Positions 10,711 to 19,435 are shown, counted from the stretch's first letter. The stretch is DNA of 21,665 bases from Patescibacteria group bacterium (GCA_023380415.1 JAMCRC010000011.1:1-21665), one strand, 5' to 3'. Translations and numbers: made by a program. Notes: generated by a model from the sequence alone, not told the origin.

Positions 10711-11619
10711 CTAATAGGTGTATTCGTCGACCAGAAGGCCTTCCTTGTCCAAAAGGAGCAGCCGATCGTGGCTCGGATCGAAGTTGACCGCGCCGCCGAT
10801 CCAGGCCCGCCATTCGTTCGTAAAGAAACCCGAGTCGAAACGGTGCCGGTCGTAGCAGGTCGTGTAGTTGAAGCGGTTATTAAGGAGCGCCTGGCAGGCC
10901 GGTTCGCTGGAAAAATTATTTATCTGCCCGATCGAAGGGGCGCTGCAGCTCCATAAAGAAAGGATGTAGCTTTGGCAAGCGCCGGAGAAGGTCGATATCT
11001 CGGACCGGTCGTAAACGGAGGCGCAATTCTGGGGCAGGGCCGGAGTGAATGTATAGGTATCGTTCAAATAACCGATGCATTGGTTCATTCGAAGGTTCTT
11101 GGCGATCGGACTCACGCTGCTATAAACGTTCAAGACCTGGCCGGGGTCCAAGGTGATGTCGCCGGAATAGCCGAATCCTCCCGGCGTGTAGTCGGCGACG
11201 GCCGTCGGAATGACGACGTCCCCCTTGTTCGATCTAAGATGCCAGCCGGTCACGTCGATCGGCGTCTTGAGACCGCTGTAGTTCGCGCTCAGGGAGAACT
11301 GAGCGACCGTGTTCCAAGTCGAGGCGGGCGAAACACTGCCGATCTTTATCTCGCCGTAATAGGGCGAGAGTTCGGCGACCGTGAATCCGGCGGGCGGAGT
11401 CGGCTGCGGCTTGGGCGCCACCGCCGCGGGCGGATTATTCCCGGTCGAATAGGTGATGTTCGTCTTCGCCGGTTCGTTGCTCAAACCGGATGGGACGTTA
11501 TAGTTCACCTTGAAGAGAGAGCCCAAGCTGCCGAACTTAACTCCCTGGAACTGCTTCGCCACCATGAATACGGCCACAATGACTATTATCGCGATAACGA
11601 CGATGAGTACCTTGTTCAT
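10711..11619 (-). CDS. Membrane-anchored lamin-tail-domain-like surface protein
   Basis: 302 residues starting MNKVLIVVIAIIVIVAVFMV, one N-terminal anchor (about 4-20). A Pro-rich linker (75-90) is followed by a beta-rich domain: YYGEIKIGSVSPAS, VTGWHLRSNKGDVVIPTA, and the ending HDRLLLLDKEGLLVDEYTY. This order matches lamin-tail-like (LTD) domains common on CPR surface proteins (family recall). Six or more Cys in the middle part suggest disulfides. The ATG at 11619 overlaps the LeuRS stop as ATGA, which fixes the start and implies translational coupling; an upstream extension to 11838 lies inside leuS. Why an aminoacyl-tRNA synthetase should drive a surface protein is unclear. Confidence 0.72.
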   Translation of the reverse strand: MNKVLIVVIAIIVIVAVFMVAKQFQGVKFGSLGSLFKVNYNVPSGLSNEPAKTNITYSTGNNPPAAVAPKPQPTPPAGFTVAELSPYYGEIKIGSVSPASTWNTVAQFSLSANYSGLKTPIDVTGWHLRSNKGDVVIPTAVADYTPGGFGYSGDITLDPGQVLNVYSSVSPIAKNLRMNQCIGYLNDTYTFTPALPQNCASVYDRSEISTFSGACQSYILSLWSCSAPSIGQINNFSSEPACQALLNNRFNYTTCYDRHRFDSGFFTNEWRAWIGGAVNFDPSHDRLLLLDKEGLLVDEYTY

Positions 11620-13997
11620 GCTACAAAGTTTATCAAACGATCTTTGATGTAAATGGTCTTCTTCGGGGTTTTCCCGTCCAGCGCGGCGCTTACGTTCTGA
11701 AGCCGCAAGGCCAAGACCGTAGCGTCCTTTTGATCCAAACCGGTCGGAGCCGTTATCGTGCCGCGGTATTTGCCGTTCACCTGGACTACCACGGAAATCT
11801 CGGCTTCTTTTATCAGTTCCTCGTCGTATTCCGGCCACTTTTCGAGATGGATGGAATTTTTATGTCCCGTCTCATGCCAAAGTTCCTCCGCGACATGCGG
11901 CGCGAAGGGCGCGATCATCTTTAAAAGCTTTTCCTTGAATGCGTCGGCGGCCGGCTTTCCCTCAACGGCGTTCAAACAGATCATCAGGGACGATATGGCC
12001 GTATTGAACTTTATGTTCTCGATGTCTTCGGTCACTTTTTTGACGGCCCGGTCAACCACCCGTGCCGCTTCTTCGTTATTCCCTTCTCCCTCGCCGCTCA
12101 AAATGAAATTCCAGAGGCGGTCGAGAAACCGGCTCACACCGAGGATACCCTGCGAATTCCAGGAGACCATCGCCTCGTGGGGCCCCAGAAAAAGCTCGTA
12201 CATCCGGAGGGCGTCGGCGCCGAATTCCTTGACTATCTCGTCGGGATTCACGACATTGCCGCGGCTCTTGGACATCTTCTCCCCGTCCGGTCCGAGAATA
12301 ATGCCGTGCGTCACGCGCCTGGCGTACGGCTCGGGCGTTGGAACGAGCTTTTGATCGTGGAGAAAAAGGTGCCAGAAGCGGGAATACAAGAGATGGAGCG
12401 TGGTGTGCTCGATGCCGCCGAAATACATATCGACCGGCAACCAATACTTCATCTTGTCCATCGCAGCGAACTCTTTAGCGTTTTTGGGATCCGTATAGCG
12501 CAGATAATACCAGGAACTGCCTGCCCATTGGGGCATGGTGTTCGTCTCGCGCTTCGCTTCGCCGCCGCACTGGGGGCATTTGGTGTTCACCCAACTTTCG
12601 ATCGCCGCGAGGGGCGACTCGCCCGTTCCGGTCGGTTCGTATTTTTCCACTTCCGGCAACCGCACTGGCAGTTCATCGTCGGGAACGGGAACGACACCGC
12701 ACTTCTCGCAATGAATGAGCGGTATCGGCTCGCCCCAGTACCTTTGGCGCGAGAAAACCCAGTCGCGCAGGCGATATTGCTTCTTCATCTTTCCGTGCAC
12801 GAAATCGGTTATCGCCTTCTTCGCCTCTTCCGAACTCATACCAGTGAATTTCCCGGAGTTGATCAGATCACCGGCCCCTTCCCAAAGTTCTCCCGGCTCG
12901 CCGCCGGAGATGACATCGATCACCGGCAGACCGAATTTTTTCGCGAAGGCGAAGTCGCGCTCGTCGTGCGCCGGCACGGCCATGATGGCGCCCGTGCCGT
13001 AGCCGCCCAAAACATAGTCGGCCACAAAGACCGGGATCATCTTACCATTGGCCGGATTCACGGCCTTAATGCCCTTAAGTTCGACGCCGGTCTTTTCTTT
13101 TCCTTCGGTAATGCGCTCTTCTTCCGTCTTAGCCTTGGCCTTGGCGACGTACGCATCCACTTCCCCCCTATTCTCTATTCTTAATTCTTTATTCTCCAAA
13201 AGCGGATGTTCCGGAGCGATAACCATGTAAGTCGCTCCGAAGAGAGTGTCGGGCCGGGTCGTGAAGACTTGTATTTTGTATTTGGTATCTTGTATTTGAA
13301 AATCTATGAGAGCGCCTTCCGAACGGCCGATCCAGTTCTCCTGCTGGACCTTCACGCTCTCCGGCCAGTCGAGGTCCTTGAGTCCGTCTATGAGCTCGTC
13401 GGCGTATTCCGTTATCTTCAAATACCACTGGCGCACCTCTTTCTGGACCACTTCCGTTCCGCACCGGTCGCACTTGCCGCCGATGACCTCCTCGTTAGCG
13501 AGGCCGGTCTTGTCCTTCGGGCACCAGTTAATGGAACCGGTCGCCTCATAGGCCAACCCGGCCTTGAAGAACTGCAAAAAGAGCCACTGCGTCCACTTGT
13601 AATAACCGGGATCGGTGGTGTTAACCTCGCGCGACCAATCGAAACCGATGCCCCAGCTCTTTACCTGGCGCTTCGCGTTTTCGATATTTTTAGCCGTCGT
13701 GACACGAGGATGGATACCCTTCTTGATGGCATAGTTCTCGGCCGGCAGGCCGAAGGCGTCCCAACCCATAGGGTACATCACCTCGTGCCCCCGCATCCGC
13801 AGGAAGCGGCTCATCACGTCGCCCGCGACATAGGGCCGGAGGTGGCCCATGTGGAGCCCCTCGCCCGAAGGATACGGAAATTCTATGAGAACGTATTTCT
13901 TCTCCTTTTTACCTTTATCCCGGGCGACGTAGACGCCGTCCTCGTCCCACTGTTTTTGCCATTTGGGCTCGATGGAAGATGGGTCGTAGCGCTTCAT
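11616..13997 (-). CDS. leuS: Leucyl-tRNA synthetase
   Basis: 793 residues, somewhat shorter than typical bacterial LeuRS. Charges tRNA-Leu with leucine. The class I signature HMGH is at 49-52 (PYPSGEGLHMGHLR) and KMSKS at 574-578. The CP1 editing domain is present with TTRPDT (246-251) and GTGAIMAVPAHDERD (334-348). Cys pairs CDRCG and CPQCGG mark zinc-binding knuckles. Two AT-rich repeat-like stretches lie in frame in the editing domain: QIQDTKYKIQ (234-243) and ENKELRIENR (268-277). A TAGAAT box ends 7 nt before the ATG, predicting a leaderless mRNA. The stop overlaps the lamin-tail start (ATGA). Confidence 0.97.
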   Translation of the reverse strand: MKRYDPSSIEPKWQKQWDEDGVYVARDKGKKEKKYVLIEFPYPSGEGLHMGHLRPYVAGDVMSRFLRMRGHEVMYPMGWDAFGLPAENYAIKKGIHPRVTTAKNIENAKRQVKSWGIGFDWSREVNTTDPGYYKWTQWLFLQFFKAGLAYEATGSINWCPKDKTGLANEEVIGGKCDRCGTEVVQKEVRQWYLKITEYADELIDGLKDLDWPESVKVQQENWIGRSEGALIDFQIQDTKYKIQVFTTRPDTLFGATYMVIAPEHPLLENKELRIENRGEVDAYVAKAKAKTEEERITEGKEKTGVELKGIKAVNPANGKMIPVFVADYVLGGYGTGAIMAVPAHDERDFAFAKKFGLPVIDVISGGEPGELWEGAGDLINSGKFTGMSSEEAKKAITDFVHGKMKKQYRLRDWVFSRQRYWGEPIPLIHCEKCGVVPVPDDELPVRLPEVEKYEPTGTGESPLAAIESWVNTKCPQCGGEAKRETNTMPQWAGSSWYYLRYTDPKNAKEFAAMDKMKYWLPVDMYFGGIEHTTLHLLYSRFWHLFLHDQKLVPTPEPYARRVTHGIILGPDGEKMSKSRGNVVNPDEIVKEFGADALRMYELFLGPHEAMVSWNSQGILGVSRFLDRLWNFILSGEGEGNNEEAARVVDRAVKKVTEDIENIKFNTAISSLMICLNAVEGKPAADAFKEKLLKMIAPFAPHVAEELWHETGHKNSIHLEKWPEYDEELIKEAEISVVVQVNGKYRGTITAPTGLDQKDATVLALRLQNVSAALDGKTPKKTIYIKDRLINFVA
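13168..13197 (-). repeat. Dispersed repeat family 1, copy in leuS
   Basis: Minus-strand GAGAATAAAGAATTAAGAAT followed by AGAGAATAG, coding ENKELRIENR. Related copies at 14513-14541 and 21468-21490. Confidence 0.6.
13271..13298 (-). repeat. Dispersed repeat family 2, copy in leuS
   Basis: Minus-strand AT-rich stretch coding QIQDTKYKI. Related to 14367-14402 in tatD, which codes ILDVKYKILNT. Confidence 0.6.
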
Positions 13998-13998
13998 T

Positions 13999-14013
13999 AG
14001 CTAGATTCTAGCT
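13999..14013 (-). promoter_or_regulatory. leuS promoter: -10 TAGAAT inside a palindrome
   Basis: AGCTAGA-T-TCTAGCT is a perfect 7+1+7 palindrome. It contains the minus-strand -10 box TAGAAT (14010-14005), 7 nt before the leuS ATG. Confidence 0.5.
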
Positions 14014-14033
14014 GAAAAAACCGGCTTGCTCAA

Positions 14034-14843
14034 CTAAAGACGAAATATCCGCTCGGCGTTCTCCACGGTTATCTTGGCCATTTCCTCGACGCTCACGTTC
14101 TTTATCTCCGCGAGCTTCTTAACCGTTTCGATGACATAGGCCGGCTCGTTGCGCGCTCCGCGATACGGCACGGGGGCGACGAACGGCGCGTCGGTCTCGG
14201 AAAGAATGCGATCGAGGGGCAAATATTCGACGAGCGCTTTGTAATCCGGCATTCCCTCTTTGGGCGGATAAGTGACCGCTCCGCCGAAGGTGAAGGCGAA
14301 ACCCATATCGAGGAGCTTTTTCGCCTCGTCTTTCGTGCCCGTAAAGAAATGAATGAGGCCTGGGACAGTATTTAGTATTTTGTATTTGACATCTAGTATT
14401 TCGATGAGATCGGTGAAGGCATCACGGCAGTGGATAACGAGCGGCTTTTGAACTTCGTGCGCCAATTTTATCTGCTCCTCGAAAATCTCTCGCTGTCGTT
14501 TTTTAATTTCCCCTATTCTCTCTTCTTTATTCTCTATTCTGTAGTAGTCGAGGCCGCACTCGCCTATCCCGACCGTCTTCGGGTCCAAGGCGATCTCTTT
14601 GTACGCCTCGTAATCGAATTTTTTCGTGAGCGCGAATTCCGGGTGGAATCCGACCGAAGCATAGACCGGCTCATCCTCGTTCGCGTGGGCCATTTCTATG
14701 GCCAGACGGGAATCCTCCATGTCGGTCCCGGAGTTGACCATCCCGACCCCCGCCGCCAGGGCGCGCTCGATCGCCGCTCCGCCTTCTTCTTTCAATCCGG
14801 CCAGGTTCACGTGGGTATGGGCGTCGAAGTATCTTGGCATCAT
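14034..14843 (-). CDS. tatD: TatD-family metal-dependent DNase
   Basis: 269 residues. TatD proteins are metal-dependent 3'-5' nucleases of the amidohydrolase fold. Metal ligands are visible: His9 and His11 (FDAHTHVN), Glu95 (GIGECGLDYY), His138 (LVIHCRDA), His165 (GLIHFFTGT) and Asp218 (LSETDAPF). Two AT-rich repeat-like stretches replace surface loops: RIENKEERI (102-110) and ILDVKYKILNT (149-159). I chose the first of two adjacent ATGs because a perfect TATAAT lies 7 nt upstream. It lies 36 bp before leuS on the same strand, but leuS has its own -10 box. Divergent from the HAD gene. Confidence 0.93.
   Translation of the reverse strand: MMPRYFDAHTHVNLAGLKEEGGAAIERALAAGVGMVNSGTDMEDSRLAIEMAHANEDEPVYASVGFHPEFALTKKFDYEAYKEIALDPKTVGIGECGLDYYRIENKEERIGEIKKRQREIFEEQIKLAHEVQKPLVIHCRDAFTDLIEILDVKYKILNTVPGLIHFFTGTKDEAKKLLDMGFAFTFGGAVTYPPKEGMPDYKALVEYLPLDRILSETDAPFVAPVPYRGARNEPAYVIETVKKLAEIKNVSVEEMAKITVENAERIFRL
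14367..14402 (-). repeat. Dispersed repeat family 2, copy in tatD
   Basis: AT-rich stretch coding EILDVKYKILNT, matching the leuS copy 13271-13298 in pattern (AAATACAAAATAC shared). Confidence 0.6.
14513..14541 (-). repeat. Dispersed repeat family 1, copy in tatD
   Basis: Minus-strand AGAATAGAGAATAAAGAAGA followed by GAGAATAG, coding RIENKEERI. Similar to 13168-13197 and 21468-21490. Confidence 0.6.
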
Positions 14844-14850
14844 AGGTTGA

Positions 14851-14856
14851 ATTATA
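14851..14856 (-). promoter_or_regulatory. -10 box TATAAT of tatD
   Basis: Perfect TATAAT, 7-nt spacer (TCAACCT) to the ATG at 14843; leaderless geometry. Confidence 0.65.
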
Positions 14857-14900
14857 GATTAAGTTCGACTAAGATTGCGATACACATTAACAAACCAAAA

Positions 14901-14907
14901 AGGAGGT
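14901..14907 (+). promoter_or_regulatory. Ribosome binding site AGGAGGT of HAD gene
   Basis: Full-consensus AGGAGGT, 5 nt before GTG 14913 and 14 nt before ATG 14922, so it favours the GTG start. It is the only strong Shine-Dalgarno I see in the window. Confidence 0.75.
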
Positions 14908-14912
14908 ATACG

Positions 14913-15593
14913 GTGCTACGAATGGTCTTTATCGACTGGGACGGCACGTCGGTCACCAGTAAATATGTCTACTACGAATCCATGGTGGAGATATTCAAAC
15001 GGCATAATGTGAGACCGCCGGATATCGTCAAGTTCGGCAATGAGGTCGCCGCCGCCCGAACTTTCCAAGAATTCTACGAAAAATGCGGTCTGCCGGGGAT
15101 CCAGGAAAGCGAGGACACGAAAGTGCGCGACCCTTATGTGGCGAACAATTGGCACCGCATCGTGCCAACGCCCGGATTTGTGCATCTCTTGCATACCTGC
15201 CGAGCCATCGGGTTGCCGGTCGTTATATTGAGCAATAACTCCGACGATATAATAAGCCGTAAGTTGGAAGAGTATCGCCTCAAGGGTTACGTCGACCGGA
15301 TCGCCGGAGTGGCGGATAAGGCCGATTATCTCGGGAACCTCATTGCTCTCGAAGGGCACAATCCATCCGAGATGATACACATCGACGATACGAAAGAGGG
15401 GTTATTGGCCGCCAAAACGTTCGGCGTGCGCACCATGGCCTTCACCGGCGGCTTTAATACGAAGGAAAGGCTTTTGGAGGCCGATCCCGAGTTTCCGGAA
15501 CGCCGGAACGGTACATTGGCCGACGTCTCCGACTGCTTTCAAGCACTGGAGATAATCTACAAGCTGAGATATGCGGAGAAAGAGCGGGTTTGA
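14913..15593 (+). CDS. HAD-superfamily hydrolase (phosphatase-like)
   Basis: 226 residues from GTG. HAD motifs: I, DWDGT (FIDWDGTSV, nucleophile Asp about residue 8); II, VVILSNNS; III, Lys in ADKADYL; IV, HIDDTKEG. A helical cap (about 20-85) sits between motifs I and II. Probably a small-molecule phosphatase; substrate unknown. The open frame extends back to 14430 but that part is antisense to tatD. GTG 14913 is chosen from the perfectly placed AGGAGGT. Divergent from tatD and convergent with metG: its stop lies 6 bp from the metG stop, and both lie within one terminator hairpin. Confidence 0.88.
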   Translation: MLRMVFIDWDGTSVTSKYVYYESMVEIFKRHNVRPPDIVKFGNEVAAARTFQEFYEKCGLPGIQESEDTKVRDPYVANNWHRIVPTPGFVHLLHTCRAIGLPVVILSNNSDDIISRKLEEYRLKGYVDRIAGVADKADYLGNLIALEGHNPSEMIHIDDTKEGLLAAKTFGVRTMAFTGGFNTKERLLEADPEFPERRNGTLADVSDCFQALEIIYKLRYAEKERV

Positions 15594-15601
15594 CCCGCTC
15601 T
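15581..15601. terminator. Bidirectional terminator overlapping two stop codons
   Basis: AGAGCGGGT-TTG-ACCCGCTCT stem followed by ATTTTATTC. The HAD stop TGA (15591-15593) spans the loop, and the metG stop TAG (15602-15600) touches the stem. Confidence 0.8.
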
Positions 15602-17051
15602 ATTTTATTCTCGGAAAAAGTATCGCCGGCTTTTTGATCTTCAACTTCTTCCCTTCCCAAGAGATCGCCGCCGTTATCTTATCGGCCGTACCGGGCAGGA
15701 ATGGCTCGAGCATGGCCGCCACGTTGTCCAATATAACGACCAATCCCCAAACTATCCGGCCGTCGAAACTTTCCCAGGGCTTGTGCTCGTTCACGTACTT
15801 GTCGCCGAAGGCGATGAGGCCCCAAACGGCGGCGAGCGCCTCGTTAAAGGAATAGGTCTCCGTATGCGCCGCTACCCTTTCCCGGGTCTCCGCGATCAGC
15901 TTGTCTATCTCGGGATCGATCTCTCCGGATTTGAAATTACCGTCATCCAGTTTTTCCCCCAGCGTGAGGACCCGGGCGGCGAAATTGCCGAGGCCGTTCG
16001 CGAGATTGGCGTTGTAACTTTCATTGAACCGCTCCCAAGTGAAATCCCCGTCCTCGAAAGGCGCCAGGTCGTGCAGAAGCCAGAACCGCAAAGCGTCCGT
16101 GCCGTATTTTTCCGTGACGGCGAACGGGTCGATGACATTCCCCAAGCTTTTAGACATCTTTTGGCCGCCGGAATTGATGAAGCCGTGGATGAGTATCTGG
16201 CGCGAAGGCGGAAGCTCCGCCGACATGAGCATGGCCTGCCACATGGCCGACTGCTGGCGCAAGTTATCCTTCCCGGCGATCTGGACGCCGGGCCAGAAGC
16301 TCTCGAAATTACGGGCGTCTTCGGGCCAGCCGAGCGTCGAAATATAGTTCACCAACGCGTCGAACCAAACGTACATTACCTGCGTTTCGTCCCCCGGCAC
16401 GGGAACGCCCCAAGGCATTTTCGAGCTCAAGCGCGAGATGCTGAAATCCTGCAGGCCGGCCGCCACGAAGTTACGGATCTCGGTCAAGCGATGGCTCGGC
16501 ACGACGAAATCGGGATGCTTCTCATAGAGCTCCAAGAGCGGCTTCTGGTATTTGGAAAAACGGAAGAAGTAATTCTCTTCCTCGATGAGCTCCAGAACGA
16601 GGTTCGGATGGATCGGGCATTTGCCGCCGACGAGCTCGGATTCCGTCTTTTCGAGCTCGCAGCCGACGCAATATTTTATCTCGTAGTTCTTCTTGTAAAT
16701 ATCCCCGTTCTTGTCGCAGCGGCGCCAGAATTCCTGCGCGGCGGCGACATGGTGGGGGTCGGTCGTCCGGATGAAGTGCGTATAGCTCAAATCCAGGGCC
16801 TGCTTCAGACGGTCGAATTTGGCGGCATTTTCGTCGACGTATTCCTGCACGTCCTTCCCCGCTTCTTTGGCGTTCCTGTAGATCTTGAGGCCATGCTCGT
16901 CCGTGCCGGTATTGAAAATGACCTCCTCGCCGCGCAGGCGGCGGAAGCGGGCGGCAACATCCGCCTGGACTATTTCCAAAGCGAAGCCTATATGCGGAGC
17001 CGCGTTCACGTAAGGCAGGGTCGTCGTGATATAGAAACGTTTCTTATCCAT
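15600..17051 (-). CDS. metG: Methionyl-tRNA synthetase
   Basis: 483 residues. Charges tRNA-Met and initiator tRNA. Class I HIGH variant HIGF at 20-23 (NAAPHIGFALE), KMSKS at 298-302 (GGQKMSKSLGNVIDP). A zinc knuckle is present: C128 and C131 (YCVGCE), C145 and H148 (KCPIHPN). It stops after the anticodon-binding helical domain; the C-terminal EMAP-like tRNA-binding domain found in many bacterial MetRS is absent. The upstream gap to the AI-2E gene is 45 bp with no clear -10 at leaderless spacing (TACCAT 9 nt upstream is weak), so it may be co-transcribed with M16 and AI-2E genes. Confidence 0.96.
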   Translation of the reverse strand: MDKKRFYITTTLPYVNAAPHIGFALEIVQADVAARFRRLRGEEVIFNTGTDEHGLKIYRNAKEAGKDVQEYVDENAAKFDRLKQALDLSYTHFIRTTDPHHVAAAQEFWRRCDKNGDIYKKNYEIKYCVGCELEKTESELVGGKCPIHPNLVLELIEEENYFFRFSKYQKPLLELYEKHPDFVVPSHRLTEIRNFVAAGLQDFSISRLSSKMPWGVPVPGDETQVMYVWFDALVNYISTLGWPEDARNFESFWPGVQIAGKDNLRQQSAMWQAMLMSAELPPSRQILIHGFINSGGQKMSKSLGNVIDPFAVTEKYGTDALRFWLLHDLAPFEDGDFTWERFNESYNANLANGLGNFAARVLTLGEKLDDGNFKSGEIDPEIDKLIAETRERVAAHTETYSFNEALAAVWGLIAFGDKYVNEHKPWESFDGRIVWGLVVILDNVAAMLEPFLPGTADKITAAISWEGKKLKIKKPAILFPRIK

Positions 17052-17096
17052 TCGTTAGAAATGGTAACGGAGGGGCGGATTCAAGGCAAGAAAGGC

Positions 17097-18119
17097 CTAG
17101 AGTTCCAATCCCAGATGCTTTTCCCGCCTTTCCGCAATGTAGTCGATGACCTCCTGGATAAGGACCGAGATGGGCACAGCGAGGACGATGCCGATGAACC
17201 CCGCGAGCTCTCCGCCCGCAAGCAGGGCGAAAACGACGATGACCGGATGGACCCGCATGCTCTTGCCCATCACGATGGGAACGAGAATATGGTTCTCGAA
17301 CTGCTGGACGATCAGGAAGAAGATGACGGCGTAGACCGCAAGGACCACCGAATCCGAGATGGCGATCAGGAAAGCCACCGCACCAGTGACGATCGGGCCG
17401 ATGATCGGCACGACCTCCAAAATGGCGGCGATGACGCCTAAAATTAGCGGATACCGGACTCCGATGAGCCACATGCCGAGCCCCACGGCGACGCCGATGA
17501 AGGCACTCAGGACGAGCTGGGTCCCGAGCCAGCGGCGCATTTTGAACTTGAAGCGGTCGAAGACGGCGACGATCGGCCGTTCATAGGCCTGGGGCAATAT
17601 GAGACGCAGCATCTTATCGGCCCCGTCCTTCTCGACGGTGAGATAAAGGGTGATGATGAAGGCCGCCAGTATCAAAAGAAGGTTCTCGAGCACCCTTGTC
17701 ACCGTGACCGGTACCGAGCCGTTCGTGCCGAGATACTGACTCACGACCGAACCGATGCCGTTGCTCAGATTGGCCAAGGACGGGATCGACACGTTCACAT
17801 TGAAGAAGGTGACGGTCGATTCATTGAAGTGGGCGAAGAAACCGCCGGCCTCGTGAGCGATGACCGGAACGATGAAATAAAGGGCCGCGATAAGCACGAT
17901 GATCGCGAGAAGGATGACGAGGAGCGTTCCCAAAAGACGCCCGATGCGCAATTTTTCCGCCACGAAGCTGACGATGGGGTCGAGGCCCAATGAGAGCACG
18001 ACGCCAACCAGAAGCGCGGAGAACGCTCCCCGAGCAAGGTAGATCAACCCGACCATGGCGGCGAAGATGAATATCCGCCACAGGGTCGGCCAGCCGATTT
18101 CGAACTTCGCGGGATTCAC
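17097..18119 (-). CDS. AI-2E family transporter (UPF0118/PerM-type membrane protein)
   Basis: 340 residues from GTG. Two N-terminal membrane helices (about 15-33, 36-50), a third at 60-85, a periplasmic-type stretch (90-145), then at 145-165 and 205-320 further helices with GVRYPLILGVIAAILEVVPIIGPI and the late LLAGGELAGFIGIVLAVPI, both hallmarks of the family. Members export AI-2 in some bacteria and act as Na+/H+ antiporters or have unknown roles in others. The GTG start lies 6 nt after a TATAGT box (leaderless). It sits between the M16 peptidase and metG genes on the same strand. Confidence 0.9.
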   Translation of the reverse strand: MNPAKFEIGWPTLWRIFIFAAMVGLIYLARGAFSALLVGVVLSLGLDPIVSFVAEKLRIGRLLGTLLVILLAIIVLIAALYFIVPVIAHEAGGFFAHFNESTVTFFNVNVSIPSLANLSNGIGSVVSQYLGTNGSVPVTVTRVLENLLLILAAFIITLYLTVEKDGADKMLRLILPQAYERPIVAVFDRFKFKMRRWLGTQLVLSAFIGVAVGLGMWLIGVRYPLILGVIAAILEVVPIIGPIVTGAVAFLIAISDSVVLAVYAVIFFLIVQQFENHILVPIVMGKSMRVHPVIVVFALLAGGELAGFIGIVLAVPISVLIQEVIDYIAERREKHLGLEL

Positions 18120-18125
18120 GACCTT

Positions 18126-18131
18126 ACTATA
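18126..18131 (-). promoter_or_regulatory. -10 box TATAGT of AI-2E gene (GTG start)
   Basis: TATAGT with a 6-nt spacer (AAGGTC) to the GTG at 18119; leaderless geometry supports GTG as the true start. Confidence 0.6.
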
Positions 18132-18143
18132 CCACAGGCGGCG

Positions 18144-19415
18144 CTATATTTTGAGAAGCGGAAGGAACGACCGGCCGGCTTTGAACGGGCCGATGACGGC
18201 CAGGTTCAGGTTGCGGTCCGTAAAGACCTGCTTAGCGACCTTCTGAACTTCCGCGGCCGTTATCGCGTTAACTTTTTTCGCCAGCGCCTCCGGCGTCTGG
18301 AGAGGCAGGCCCAAGAGTTCGGCGCCCGCGTAAAATCCAGCGATGTCGTCCGATCCCTCGAGAGAGAGGAAAAGCTCTCCGATGAAATGCTCTTTGGCCT
18401 TCTTGAGGTCCTTGGCGTCCACCTTTTCGCTCTTCAGGCGGGAGAATTCTTCCAAGGCGGCCTTGATGGCGACCTCGATCTTTTCGTGGTCCAAACCGGC
18501 CGACATTTGAATGAGGCCGTGGTCGGTATAGAGATCGGGCTCGCAGCGCACGTAATAGGCGGCTCCGAGCTCTTCGCGGATCTTTTGGAATAGACGCGAG
18601 CTCATTCCTCCGCCCAAGATCTCGGCGGCGAGCTGGAGGGCGTACTTTCTTTCGTCGCGCGCGTCGAAGGCCCGGAAGCCCATGACGATGTGCGACTGGT
18701 CGACGTCCTTGAAGCGGACGAGTTCTTTGGGTTTCGCTTGGGAATCTTTGACCGCCGGTTTTTTTCCTTTCACGCCCGGGGCAAGGACGGAGAAATGGCG
18801 CTCGACGTCCTTCAATGCTCGTTTCGGATCGAACTTGCCGGACAGGGTGACGATGGTCGCCTGGGGCAGATAATGTTTCTTGCGGTAAGCGGTAAAGTCG
18901 TCCCGTGTGAGCTTTTGGATGACCTCTTTCCGGCCGCCGATGTCCCAGCCCGCCGGCTGGTCGCCGTAGACGGCCTGCATGAAGATGTCCTGCACCTTGC
19001 GCATCGGCGTATCTTCATACATGTTGAGCTCCTGGACGATGACGCCGCGCTCTTTCTCGATCTCCGCTTGGGCGAAGATCGGATCCACGTACATGTCGGA
19101 AACGACATCCAGGATCTCTCCGAAGTTGTCCTTCTTCACCTTGGCGAAGTAGCTCGTCGATTCCTGGGAAGTGAAGGCGTTGTACTGGGCGCCCAATCCG
19201 TCGAGCTCCGAGGTTATTTCTAGGGCTGTCGGCCGCTTTTGGGTGCCTTTGAAGACCATGTGCTCCAAAAAGTGCGAGAGGCCGTTGATCTCTTTCGTTT
19301 CGTACTTCGAACCGGCCTCGACCGTGACCATGGCCGTCGCCGTAAGGGCCTCGGGCTGCGGGATCATTATCACTCTGAGGCCGTTCTTCAACCTGTGGCG
19401 GAGGGGTTTTTGCAT
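18144..19415 (-). CDS. M16 family zinc metallopeptidase
   Basis: 423 residues starting MQKPLRHRLKNGLRVIM. The inverted zinc motif HxxEH is HFLEH (48-52), and the third ligand is probably Glu129 in GVIVQELNMYED. The C-terminal half (about 190-400) is the second M16 domain, with an R/Y-containing segment (GGGMSSRLFQKIREELGAAYYV) typical of the family. Such proteins (YmxG/PqqL/mitochondrial-processing-peptidase-like) degrade short peptides. No signal peptide. I chose 19415 over 19451 because the TATAAT box 6 nt upstream of 19415 lies inside the longer reading. Confidence 0.93.
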   Translation of the reverse strand: MQKPLRHRLKNGLRVIMIPQPEALTATAMVTVEAGSKYETKEINGLSHFLEHMVFKGTQKRPTALEITSELDGLGAQYNAFTSQESTSYFAKVKKDNFGEILDVVSDMYVDPIFAQAEIEKERGVIVQELNMYEDTPMRKVQDIFMQAVYGDQPAGWDIGGRKEVIQKLTRDDFTAYRKKHYLPQATIVTLSGKFDPKRALKDVERHFSVLAPGVKGKKPAVKDSQAKPKELVRFKDVDQSHIVMGFRAFDARDERKYALQLAAEILGGGMSSRLFQKIREELGAAYYVRCEPDLYTDHGLIQMSAGLDHEKIEVAIKAALEEFSRLKSEKVDAKDLKKAKEHFIGELFLSLEGSDDIAGFYAGAELLGLPLQTPEALAKKVNAITAAEVQKVAKQVFTDRNLNLAVIGPFKAGRSFLPLLKI

Positions 19416-19421
19416 TGCTCC

Positions 19422-19427
19422 ATTATA
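19422..19427 (-). promoter_or_regulatory. -10 box TATAAT of M16 gene
   Basis: Perfect TATAAT with a 6-nt spacer (GGAGCA) to the ATG at 19415. Confidence 0.65.
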
Positions 19428-19435
19428 ATCGGAAT

